27,242 bases of DNA from Chara braunii (Eukaryota > Streptophyta > Charophyceae > Charales > Characeae), in NCBI GenBank assembly GCA_003427395.1, contig BFEA01000035.1, positions 2,967,880 to 2,995,121 of the forward strand, given 5' to 3'. Below the pieces are notes generated by a model. That model was not told the origin of the DNA and searched no databases. It worked only from the letters and a program-made list of their open reading frames with translations. Of the stretch, positions 18,341 to 26,599 are shown one piece after another (positions within the stretch are counted from its first letter, which is position 1; every line of letters begins with the position of its first letter). A program made the translations under genes and the position numbers.

Positions 18341-18484
18341 GGGCCAAATTGATGTGCAACTTGAGTTTGAGGTAGTTAGGTTAGGGCAAGTGGAGGGTTC
18401 GACATGGAGCCATGTGAGGAGCAAATTTAAGGGAGAAGAGTGGAGAGGAAGTATAGGGCAACAATGAATTGGCATGCGCAACAT
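17897..18484 (-). CDS. Hypothetical open frame with two copies of a 45-residue repeat
   Basis: 195 codons from ATG at 18482-18484. Two repeats (residues about 52-97 and 150-195) share HLPHRQPQ(A/T)HGH, EINESGKLKD and CGKR; the second ends at the stop. The joining part holds a separate open frame with a DTNLDFNVPQEYY-like sequence also present in the other unit, so this might be exon sequence. No signal peptide, membrane segment or known domain is seen, and I do not recognise the family. It could be chance openness of duplicated DNA or a fragment of a duplicated host gene. Confidence 0.3.
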   Translation of the reverse strand: MLRMPIHCCPILPLHSSPLNLLLTWLHVEPSTCPNLTTSNSSCTSIWPLITKSDFLLRFTFHHLPHRQPQAHGHMQPDAREINESGKLKDRCGKRKAVILSYVLHTITQPLGSAYSEVNQLIQTWILMFRRNTTRKSVSLSGVRLEVIIKSHSLLCVTFQHLPHRQPQTHGHIHPDVCEINESGKLKDHCGKRSQ

Positions 18485-18729
18485 TGATAGTTAGGAGGCG
18501 GGAGTAGGTGACCTCAGAGTAGGGACAGGCAGGCCTAGGTGTGCGTGGGGTGCAGATTGGACCTGGGTGGTTGTGGGGAGCTTATGGTTGAAAGGGTATG
18601 GGATCAGCGGGATTTGATAGACCTTATGGATGGTACTGTGGGAGGGTTGTGCCTTTTACGAAAATGATGAGATCATACTTAGGACTTGTGTCAGGAAGTG
18701 GGGCAGCGTATTCTGCCAAAGTTGGGAGT
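18341..18729. other. Unassigned sequence before element 3
   Basis: G-rich plus strand with no recognised coding or repeat structure. It ends in gggagt next to the TG of the left LTR of element 3. The matching target duplication would lie beyond the window. Confidence 0.4.
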
Positions 18730-19377
18730 TGCAATCAAACTCGCTTTCTTTCCCAATTCACATGCATGTAAATAGGTAGCACAGCAAACTGGCGACAAGC
18801 GCCCACTCAGAACTCAGAGATATGGTAACCAAGAACGCAGTTCAGATACAAGCTCACCTCAAACGACTATATGGCGCAACAATGCCTGTACAATTCTCTG
18901 TTCGTCGCCAACCCAACTCTGCTGTTCACACACAGGATCACCCTGGATATCCCACACGCGTTACTCTATACACACGCGCACACACACATTACACTCTATC
19001 AGCTATGGCGGCTATGGCCGCTACTATCCCTATCGCTATGGCTCCGCTCTCCTTCTCGCCCACTTCGTCTTTGGGCTCACTGCAGACCACCTCGCACAAG
19101 TTGCTGTGGCAGCGCTTCCGCATGGCTTACGCAGGAATGAATGAATGGTTGGGCGCTGCCTCTTGATTTATACTTTTGTAGCTCGTTGGTCTGCTCCTTT
19201 CCCATGCCCCTGGTGCGCACAGTCCCACAAGGTACTTGCTTGATTGGACTGTGACTGACTAGGACCGGTACCACGGACTGCATTGGTTTGCACTGCCAAC
19301 TCAATGCAGCCGCACTGCCGACGTACCGCAGTTCGGCTCACCACTTGCCCACTTGCCTCTGTCTAAACATGAGCCAT
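18730..19377 (-). repeat. Element 3 3' LTR (minimum extent)
   Basis: It aligns to 26600-27242 up to the last base of the window. The edge at 18730 is TG on the plus strand (CA on the element's strand), fixed by the primer site next to the other copy. The other edge is unknown because the partner runs out; it may reach about 19705-19715, ahead of a purine-rich stretch. It contains a CA-rich tract near 18965-18990 and several CTATGGC motifs (19002-19043). Divergence is about 6% over the first 260 bp. Confidence 0.88.
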
Positions 19378-19756
19378 ACTTCGAAAAGCCACCACTAGGA
19401 CCTTCCGGAAGGCTGCAGACTTGGCCTTTCGAACACTGTAGCAGCTATGACCTTGATCTTTCAGGACTGTAGCAGCTACGACCTTGACTTCTCAGGACAC
19501 CCTCAACTACGACCTCTAGGCCTCATTAAGACCTCTATCCAATAGGTCTACATATCGAACCCCTACCACGTATGGACCTGCGACAGTCTACCAACTGTTA
19601 CAAATACACAGGTCACGGGTTCAACTCTTGGGGTCGACGCATGTAATGTACACTGGTAAGGTAAAGTTTAGGGATCGAGCCCTGGGATCTGCTACTGCTA
19701 GCAGGTGAATACCGTTTCACTCCCGCCGCCTAAATTCGAGGTCCTCCGAGAATAAC
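19378..19756. other. Rest of element 3 LTR or 3' untranslated region
   Basis: Noncoding, with tandem-like gtagcagctacgaccttga segments at 19439-19460 and 19468-19488. Near 19719-19733 the minus strand is purine-rich (aggcggcgggagtga), a candidate polypurine tract that would put the LTR edge at about 19715. This cannot be confirmed inside the window. Confidence 0.45.
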
Positions 19757-20300
19757 TCAGTCCAAGGCAGGAGCTTTACCTTTCATATCTCTTTTGTAGG
19801 CTCTAACTATGTCGGGAGCTGTTTCTAGAAGTTCTGTTCTAGTAAACCAGCGGTCCTCCGGTTCCTGATAAGAAAACCGGACCTTATATTGTTTCTGTGG
19901 ACGACCTCTACCTCCTGTTCTAAACACATCTTCACCTACAATGTCGTCAATGTCGTACCCCTTGTCCATGTCTGGAGGGATCATGGATCTTCTAGATGGG
20001 AGCTGTTGACTAGTGACACACGGCAACAACTTTGATGCATGAAACACAGGGAAGGTGTGGAGGTGTGTTGAGATCTCTATTGTGTAGGACGGTCCATCCT
20101 CTCCACCCTTGACGTCTAGAACTGGCCATGGTTCCCTGTATGCTGGCAGTAACTTTTGCAAGATGTTTTCCTCAGGAGCAAACTCTTTGGACTTGACCCA
20201 GACTAAGTCGCCTACTTGGAACTGCGATGGGCGACGATGCTTGTTGGCTTGCTCTATCATTCTATGCTGGGCCTTTCTGAGGTTCTCGACGACTGTAGCT
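19757..20300 (-). pseudogene. Element 3 integrase C-terminus with chromodomain-like end
   Basis: Open from about 20260 to a TGA at 19757-19759, which is probably the natural end. Blocks: HRRPSQFQVGDLVWVKSKEF, PWPVLDVKGGEDGPSYTIEI, FPVFHASKLLP, then DIDDIV and EDRWFTRTELLETAPDIVRAY. The last part fits the chromodomain-like tail of chromoviruses. A frameshift near 20290-20330 separates it from the integrase core. This is one of the best-kept segments of the element. Confidence 0.85.
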
Positions 20301-20800
20301 AGCTCTTTCTCGTGCTGTATCGCAAACTCCCTGGTATTGGGCGATAGCCTATGAATCTGGTCCCGGTTGAGTCCTCAAACGGTCTGCGCGGTCTAAAGGA
20401 CTTGTGTAACTCGTTGGCAGTGCGACAAGTGGAGAAGTGCACGCTGTTATTATAGGCACTAGCTACCTCGGGCAACATCTCGTCCCAATTGACTTGATCT
20501 GGTCTAATGTACATGCGCAAAACTTGTTGCAGGATCTTGTTCATCTGTTCAGTCTGACCGTTAGTCTCTTGATGACAACCTGATGACATCAGCAACTTTG
20601 ACCAATAAACTTTCATCAGTTCCTGTCAGTTCTGACTCGTGAAACGGGTATCTCTATCACTAACGATGGACAATGGGACTCCATGCTAACTAACCCAGAA
20701 ATCGAAAAACTTCTGAATGACTAGCTCGGTGCGTGCCTCTGCAGGCAAAGGAACAAAAACAACATACTTACTGAATCTATCAACTATGACCATGACTTAT
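20299..20800 (-). pseudogene. Element 3 integrase core domain
   Basis: The second catalytic Asp is in SIVSDRDTRFTS (near 20650) and the Glu is in CHQETNGQTEQMN (near 20555), followed by DEMLPEVASAYNNSVH. Three premature stops interrupt: TAA at 20797-20799, TAG at 20686-20688 and TGA at 20626-20628, the last where Trp is expected. The first catalytic Asp lies just upstream in SIDFMD. Confidence 0.85.
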
Positions 20801-21345
20801 CTCTTACCATGCCTACTCTTGACGCCGACGTCCATAAAGTCAATGGACACTGAATCTCCTGGCTGATTAGGAATAGGCAAGGGTCTGAGAAGACCTAGAT
20901 GGGCACGCGTAGTAGTCTTGTTCCTCTGACAAACTTTGCAACTGCGAACATACTCTATGTAGTCAATTTTCATTCCTGGCCAAGTGTACGCATGCATCAG
21001 ATTGGGTAGAGTCTTTTGCCAACCGAAATGTCCCTCTGTGTCGTGGCATTCTGCTAGAATCAAACTATGGATCTCCTCGCTGTTAGGAACGCACAGACGG
21101 TGTACTACACGGTCTTCTCGAACAGTAATCCTTTTGTAGTGCGGTAACGTGGTTCAGTCTTTGGGGCCTCCTGAACTCTCTTGAGGAGGTCACTATAAAT
21201 AGGGTCCTGCGCATACGCTTGTCTTACTCTCTCCTGCAGGTCACTCCCTATATCCAGATAGTGAACTATAGCTCCAAAGTAGTCTGATCTCCTACTTGAA
21301 GCATCCGCAACTACATTGTATTTGCCTTTGGCAGGCTTGAGTGGT
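20797..21345 (-). pseudogene. Element 3 RNase H end, linker and integrase zinc-binding domain
   Basis: A frame without an early ATG runs from about 21340: the end of RNase H (NVVADASSRRSDYF), a helical linker, then after a frameshift near 21110 the zinc site CHDTEGHFGWQK ... CKVCQRNK (HHCC pattern) and SIDFMDVG, which holds the first integrase Asp. It ends in a TAA at 20797-20799. Confidence 0.82.
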
Positions 21346-21955
21346 CTATCTCAGCGGCCCACCTAGTCAACTAAGGTGTCATTTTGGCCTGTGTCTTCAG
21401 CCATTTAAGAGTCTCGTGGTCTGAATACACCTTGAAGTGCCTCCCAAGTAGGTAATGCTTCCAGTGCTCTAAGGCCTGCCTGAGAGCGTAGAGTTCTCTC
21501 TCGTTTGTCGAGGTAGCTACCTTTTTTGAGGGCATCCTCGCTGACATGAACTCTACGGGTCTGTAGCCATTGTCGTCGTCTTGCTACAGCACGACGCCTA
21601 TACCATACTGACTTGTGTCCGTGGTGACGACAAATGGCAAGGGCGAATCTGCTACTTTGAGGACAGGGTACTCTATTAACGCGCGCTTTAATTTCTTTAG
21701 CGCAGACATACAATCTTTATCCCACTGCGAGATTGCCTCTTTCTTGAGCAACCTGCGAAGGGGGGCGGGGATGGTCGAGAAGTTCCTCGTGAACTTCCTA
21801 TAGTAGTTAGCTAGGCCTAGGAACGATCGCAACTCGGTGAACATGCGGGGCGTTGGGCAATCTCTAATCGTCGCTATCTTACTGTCCTCAGGCTTAATGC
21901 CATCTCCGTCTAAGACGTGGCCAAGTACAAGACTTGTGTCTTGGCCCACTTGCAC
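21345..21955 (-). pseudogene. Element 3 RT thumb and RNase H
   Basis: LVLGHVLDGDGIKPEDSKI and RSFLGLANYYRKF mark the thumb/connection. RNase H has TTDTSQYGIGVVL (Asp), NERELYALRQAL (Glu) and VYSDHETLKWLK (Asp), so catalytic residues are kept. TAG stops at 21584-21586 and 21371-21373 and a frameshift at about 21340 break it. A frameshift near 21910-21955 separates it from the palm. Confidence 0.87.
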
Positions 21956-22450
21956 TTCTTCGCATTGATCTTGAAGTTAGCCTCTCGCAGCTTCTCCAAG
22001 ACCTGCCTCAAACGACCCTGATGCTCTTGGAGGGTCCTACTGAATACTAATATATAATCTAGATACACTACAACAAATCTGTCTAACCATGGCCTAAACA
22101 AATCGTTCATACAACATTGGAATGTGGCAGGCGCATTGGTTAGTCCAAAGGGCATCACTATGAACTCGTAATGCCCATATCTAGTTCGGAACGCAGTCTT
22201 GTACTGGTCATCAGGATGGACCTCTATCTGATGATATTCGGACTTCAGATTGATCTTCGAAAAATATCTGCAGCCCTGCACTTGATCTAGGAGATCATCT
22301 ATCCTGGGCAGTGGCTCAACGTTCTTTACTGTGATCGCGTTTAGACCCCTATAGTGTATGCACATCCGTAACTTTCCTTCCTTTTTGGGGACAAACAAAA
22401 CTGGTGCTCCAAAAGGAGAAGAACTGGGCCTAATCCAACCCTTTTCGAGG
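21910..22450 (-). pseudogene. Element 3 reverse transcriptase, catalytic residues lost
   Basis: Blocks in order: [90 protein letters not shown] and VVYLDYILVFSRT. Motif A has Asn in place of the catalytic Asp (KIN for KID), and motif C at 22054-22065 is YLDY in place of YLDD. Either change alone should kill polymerase activity. A short deletion with frameshift sits near 22460, between the MSP block and the fingers. Confidence 0.9.
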
Positions 22451-22844
22451 AGCTCGTCTCCCTTGGGGACATCCTGTAGACTGCTCCCTTAGGAGTTCTA
22501 CTGCTGGGCTCTATCTCTATACGATGCTGGATCGACCGCGACACTACTCTTGACGGCGACTCTGCTAGATCTTTGAACTCTTCCAGCAGTTCGGCAATAA
22601 CTGGATCGACGGGTGTGTCCTCTTTAGGCTCAGTGACAAGCCTTACATAAGCTACGAAGACTTGTTCCTCTAACCGCTCCTTTCTTACTAATCGTGCGAA
22701 TGCGGGAACACTGAGACAACAATGTGCCAGGGAGTTGTCTATTCCTGACACGTGAAACAGACGGGTCGTCTTAACCTCGCCTGACGGACTAGGGAGCCTA
22801 CACTCATGCTCTCTCAAGGGGAGTGTGGCCCCTGCTGCCTCTCC
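22341..22844 (-). pseudogene. Element 3 protease-RT linker
   Basis: A frame of 158 codons from 22817, in phase with the protease piece upstream across a TAG at 22845-22847 (Trp expected after the LGMD motif). It carries SRVVSRSIQHRIEIEP and AVYRMSP, the conserved lead-in to RT, then shifts frame near 22460. The rest is an acidic linker without a known domain. Confidence 0.75.
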
Positions 22845-23130
22845 CTAGTCCATACCTAGGACTATGTCAAACGGAAGGTCATCTTGTACGAGGAGAGTCA
22901 GGGAATGGAGAACTCTCTCCACTTTCCCATCTTTCTCTAGGCGGAAATACGCCTTGACTCCCTCTACGTAGTCCTCAACACGTATAGTGCGGTTGTCTGC
23001 GAGGACACTGACTATGGGGTCTTCCAACGTTTAGACTTTCAACCCTAAGCTTCTTCAGCGCTCTACGACTAACATAACTGCGAGTAGCCCCTGGATCTAT
23101 AAGGGCTCCTACTCTACTTCTAAAAGCCTC
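22845..23130 (-). pseudogene. Element 3 aspartic protease
   Basis: The active-site block ALIDPGATRSYVS lies at about 23060-23110, with DPGA at 23086-23097 where D-S/T-G-A is expected: one residue is changed but the Asp and Gly are kept. A frameshift near 23025-23035 leads to the second half with LTLLVQDDLPFDIVLGMD, the conserved C-terminal motif. A TAG follows at 22845-22847. Confidence 0.85.
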
Positions 23131-23965
23131 TACATCAACTAAGACCAATTGTCCTTCGCTATCCTTCATTTTGGCCCAGGCAGGCATCCTCTCCTTCAAC
23201 TCTTCTGCCACGCCTGTGAGGGAAGTGCCTGGAGAGATGCTAACACAAGCAGTCTCTGGACAGCTAGCTAGGCACTGGCCTACGATCTCTGCCGAAGACT
23301 CATGTGGTGTGGGAGTTTCCTGTTCGCGCTCGCTCGCTTTCCTACATGGCCTTGTAGTAGGGGCAGTTGCAACCCCTTCCGGCGGCTGCCTTTGACTCTT
23401 GGGCAGCCCAACGGGCCTCTCTATACTTGGGAGAATATTTAAGGATATGGGTCGGGTCACCGCAATATATGCATTGACCCTGGCTCACACGTTGCTGTCA
23501 TACGCGCTGGTCCAGGCCCAAATCTTCCCATGGCCTGCCTTGAGGCAAGCTTGGGTGCCATCCTCCTCTCCTCTGAGGTGATCCTCCACCTCGTCGTTGC
23601 GGGGACCGACTAGGACCTTGATGATTTGGCGGGGGACCTTGACCCCTACCTTCCGCTTGGTGGTTCCTTTGGCCGCCAACCCCCTGCGCGCCCGGTCCTC
23701 GACCACCCGTGGCCTGGCCCCTTTGGCCCTGGCCTTCTCCTCTACCTTGCGGCCTCCCTCCAGCCGCGACAACAGCGTAGGTCCTCCCCTGGCCTATATT
23801 GCTGTCCTCCTCTAGCCCCCACTCAATTTGACTGTAGGGGACTTCATCAGTACCACCTTCATCCAAAGTAAGGATCAAATGATCCTTCGCCCTGACCTGA
23901 CCTGAGATGGTACGACCCTTCCACTTTTTACCCTTGTCTAAGTCCTTGTGTTAGAAAGTGGACAC
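23131..23965 (-). pseudogene. Element 3 Gag nucleocapsid region with damaged zinc knuckle
   Basis: A Gly/Gln/Arg-rich linker (23498-23878) leads to a knuckle, CIYCGDPTHILKY, near 23430-23473: CX2CX4HX4 with Tyr where the last Cys belongs. A TGA at 23498-23500 and a frameshift near 23400-23450 interrupt. The part at 23131-23450 is a Pro/Glu-rich linker to the protease. Two TAA stops (23966-23968 and 23951-23953) separate it from the capsid. Confidence 0.78.
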
Positions 23966-24600
23966 TTACATGGACTGTGCTTCGTACAACACCACCTCTC
24001 TACTCAACGCATCGTACGTCATGATGGGCTGTTGACTCTTGTCAAAGAAATGCCCTCGTAAGGGCTCTGGCATGGCACGATAAAACAATTGGACCAACTG
24101 GGCCTTAGTGACCCCGTGGGGTGGGACGGCTATCAAGTCGTCCATAACAGCTTTGAGTGCTCGCGCACTCCTCCACTGTCGTGAGTGGATCGTTTGGAGT
24201 TTGTCTGAGGTCTTAACGCCACGCCTCAGATCAGCGAATCGCTCGCGGAGGAGTTGGAAGAAATGGGGAAGGGAGGTGATTTTAGAATAAGCAGCCATGT
24301 TGTTCTCACAATTGGTTGTGCGCGCTAGGGACCTGGCAAAGTTGGCCGCGTCATCTTTTAGAGCATGGAAGGCTACTAGAACCTGCTCCTCAAGTGCAAT
24401 TTGTTGTAAGTACACGTAGCTATTAACACTAGCCTCCCAATTATTGAAATATTCGTCAGCTTTCCCGCCATACGCATCTGGGAACTTGAGCTTGACAGGC
24501 TCTTTGCGGGGACGCGTTTCGGCCTCGGCCGTGGCCACTACCTTGGCGCCTTCAATGGCGCCTGCACAAAACTTCTCTGCGCCTGACTTCGGTCCCGATG
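23966..24600 (-). pseudogene. Element 3 Gag capsid domain
   Basis: 190 codons from ATG at 24536-24538, and open further upstream. It matches the retrotransposon Gag pattern: KLKFPDAYGGKADEYFNNW near the start, ALKDDAANFARSL, FFQLLRERFADL, and LVQLFYRAMPEPLRGHFFD near the end. It ends in TAA at 23966-23968, in phase with the nucleocapsid region. The wide pattern fits plant and fungal chromovirus capsids; residue identity to element 1 is low. Confidence 0.85.
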
Positions 24601-24690
24601 TGGGTCACCACGTCGCGTGCAAACTCTCTAAATGCGGTCCGGATGGCATGGAGGGCCACTTCTTGACCCTTATTGGCTTGATGTTTAAAG
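24601..24690 (-). pseudogene. Element 3 Gag frameshifted joint
   Basis: Between the N-terminal segment and the capsid, the likely reading passes through a third frame carrying a helical GQEVALHAIRTAFREFARDV stretch, then shifts again near 24570. At least two frameshifts are needed to connect the two open parts. Confidence 0.55.
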
Positions 24691-25383
24691 CCAGGCCTGA
24701 CTCAAAATCTCAAGATAACCTAGAACCTTGTCTAATTTGGCAGGGGTTTCTTGTTGCGCTTGCACCTCCTGCCTACACGCCTGAATTTTCTCCACTTCCT
24801 TGGCCACCCAGTTGGCCTTCTCCCTCCTCCTCTTCTTCTCCCTGGCCAAACGCAATTTCCACTCCAGTTTTTTTTCATCCTCTAGCGTCTGGCGATCCAG
24901 GGGATCTGCCATAGCCTCCAACTGACTGGCTATAGCTTCTTTCTCCTCCTGAGGCAGGTACAACATTGCCTCCTCATCTTCCCCCATTGATAAATTAGCT
25001 ACCCACTCACTGATCTTCTTCTCCATCCACTTATCTTCTTCTTTCGTGCCGCTGCTTTCTCCTCTCTCTCCCCCACGCCTCCTTTCGAGGGGTTCTTCTT
25101 CTATTTCTTCCTCTTTTGTTGCTGTTGCTTCTTCAACAACCCTCTTTTTCTCTTCCTCCTCCTGCTGTAGTCTTATCATCTCCTCCAATTTCTTCTTCTT
25201 CGCCGCCTTCTCCTCAGCTATCGCCTTCAACTTCGCTTGTTTGAGGAGCTCCTTCTCCTTTCTCTCTCTCAGGATGGCGGCGATCCGTGCCTGTTCTGCT
25301 TCGGACTGTGGGGCAGTGCTCTTGCCAGTACTTGTCTCAACCATGGTGTCGGGTGCACAACTGGACATTTCACTCCTCAACAC
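24685..25383 (-). CDS. Element 3 Gag N-terminal segment (Glu/Lys-rich coiled coil)
   Basis: 232 codons; ATG at 25381-25383, with a possible later start at 25342-25344. From residue about 27 to 85 it is almost wholly Glu/Lys/Ala/Arg with heptad-like spacing, then acidic, then another basic helical run (about 165-215). It is very probably a long coiled coil and is placed as the Gag N-terminus because the capsid follows. It is unlike the Arg/Ala-rich N-terminus of element 1. The strong purine bias makes the opposite strand open too, which is a shadow. Confidence 0.65.
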   Translation of the reverse strand: MLRSEMSSCAPDTMVETSTGKSTAPQSEAEQARIAAILRERKEKELLKQAKLKAIAEEKAAKKKKLEEMIRLQQEEEEKKRVVEEATATKEEEIEEEPLERRRGGERGESSGTKEEDKWMEKKISEWVANLSMGEDEEAMLYLPQEEKEAIASQLEAMADPLDRQTLEDEKKLEWKLRLAREKKRRREKANWVAKEVEKIQACRQEVQAQQETPAKLDKVLGYLEILSQAWL

Positions 25384-25511
25384 TTAGACTCTACCCCCCT
25401 GATTGACACGACCTACTGACTCGATCTAAGGACCACAGAATCCAGACAGGATCCTGTCAACTAGGGTCACTAGCCTAGACCTAAACTATGGCTGTCACTA
25501 CAGGACCTATT

Positions 25512-25584
25512 GCTGATCAGGAGGCATTTAAGGAGATCCCCCGTAACTCCTTAGGAATTCTTTGACATTGCAGACAGGACGACG
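25512..25584. repeat. Leader segment shared with element 1
   Basis: Partner of 8856-8924, same orientation. Here the plus-strand frame is broken by small changes, so any antisense peptide is not conserved. Confidence 0.8.
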
Positions 25585-25941
25585 TGATCAGCAGGTCCTC
25601 TCAAGACTTAGACGGCCTGTTGTGCAACCCACAACTCGGATTTTGGGCCTATCGTGCCACACCGAGCAGCCCGCCGGTCAATACTGGTCCTTGGGAGGGT
25701 TTGTGTCCTCCGGGACAGTCGAGTCGTCAGAAACAGTCTTTAGCCCTACTCGGCCCGTGTGAGTTTGGTCAACAAGGCCCTATCCTTCATTCACATAGTC
25801 CTATCACCCGGACAAAAGAGACTTGATGCAGAAAGAAGAGACAGACAGACTTGACTCAGCAAGTACCACAGGGTGCGTGCACATCCATTGGCCGAGGGGA
25901 TATAGACTGAAGGCTTGGCGAGATTATACCGGCTCCAGCTT

Positions 25942-26081
25942 GGTCAAAATCGCAGTCAACAGTCTTGGTCAACGCCTTGGTCAACGCTTGGTCAACGCTG
26001 CGGTCAACTCTCGGTCAACTCCCAATCAACTCCGATCAACTTCCGGTCATCTCCGGTCAACGCCCAGTCAGTTCTGGTCAA
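25942..26081 (-). repeat. Array of GGTCAA (sense TTGACC) motifs
   Basis: Eight exact GGTCAA at 25942, 25967, 25979, 25990, 26002, 26013, 26055 and 26076, with degenerate copies between (agtcaac, aatcaac, gatcaac, ggtcatc). Spacing is mostly 11-12 bp. On the element's sense strand each reads TTGACC, the W-box core bound by plant WRKY factors. A further copy lies at 25768. Confidence 0.8.
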
Positions 26082-26389
26082 CGCCCGATCATCTCTCCCT
26101 CCGGCTATGGCGGCCGGCTTCCCCTTCGTCGCCACCCTTCTCCATCCTTTCATCTTCCTCGCCTCCTTCTTCACACCGCTGTCTTCTCTTTTTCGTTTTT
26201 TTTTTTTTTGTTCTCGTCTCTCCCTTCTTCTTCCTCCGCTTCACTTCCCTCCTCGGTCTCTCCCGCAGTGCGCTCTTGCACCTCCTTCGTTACTCTGTGG
26301 TGGAGCTCCGCGGCTATGGCCTTCTTCTTCTTCTTCGTTGGACTGCACAACGGTCTTCACAAGTACGTGACAGCCAATTTTGTATTGCT

Positions 26390-26392
<3 letters not shown>

Positions 26393-26440
<48 letters not shown>
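26393..26440. repeat. (TC)24 microsatellite
   Basis: 48 bases of uninterrupted TC, which is (GA)24 on the element's sense strand, in the leader 140 bp downstream of the primer site. Confidence 0.97.
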
Positions 26441-26443
<3 letters not shown>

Positions 26444-26578
26444 GTTGTCTTCCTTGCAGGTGCGCGCGACGACTTCTTCACCCTGCGGATCCGCTATGGC
26501 GGACTTCCTCTCCGGTGGCGCCTTCGGCTATGGCGCGCGACTCTCCCTGCGACACACGGCGATAGCGCGTGGAATAGC

Positions 26579-26598
26579 GGGTACCAGCTTCGATACCA
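26579..26598 (-). promoter_or_regulatory. Primer binding site of element 3
   Basis: On the minus strand this reads tggtatcgaagctggtaccc, one base after the CA end of the 5' LTR. It is close to the element 1 site (tggtatcggagctgg), so both families use a similar Met-type tRNA primer. Confidence 0.85.
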
Positions 26599-26599
26599 A

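Larger units (their letters stand above)
25384..26578 (-). other. Element 3 5' leader between primer site and gag
   Basis: 1.2 kb without a supported sense gene. It contains the segment shared with element 1 (25512-25584), the GGTCAA array (25942-26081), pyrimidine-rich sequence (26100-26240) and the (TC)24 tract. Plus-strand open frames at 25823-26702 come from low-complexity Ser/Leu/Phe runs and are not supported. Confidence 0.6.

Noticed and set aside
24444-25387. Plus-strand frames opposite element 3 gag
   Set aside because: They are shadows of the purine-rich minus-strand Gag coding sequence.
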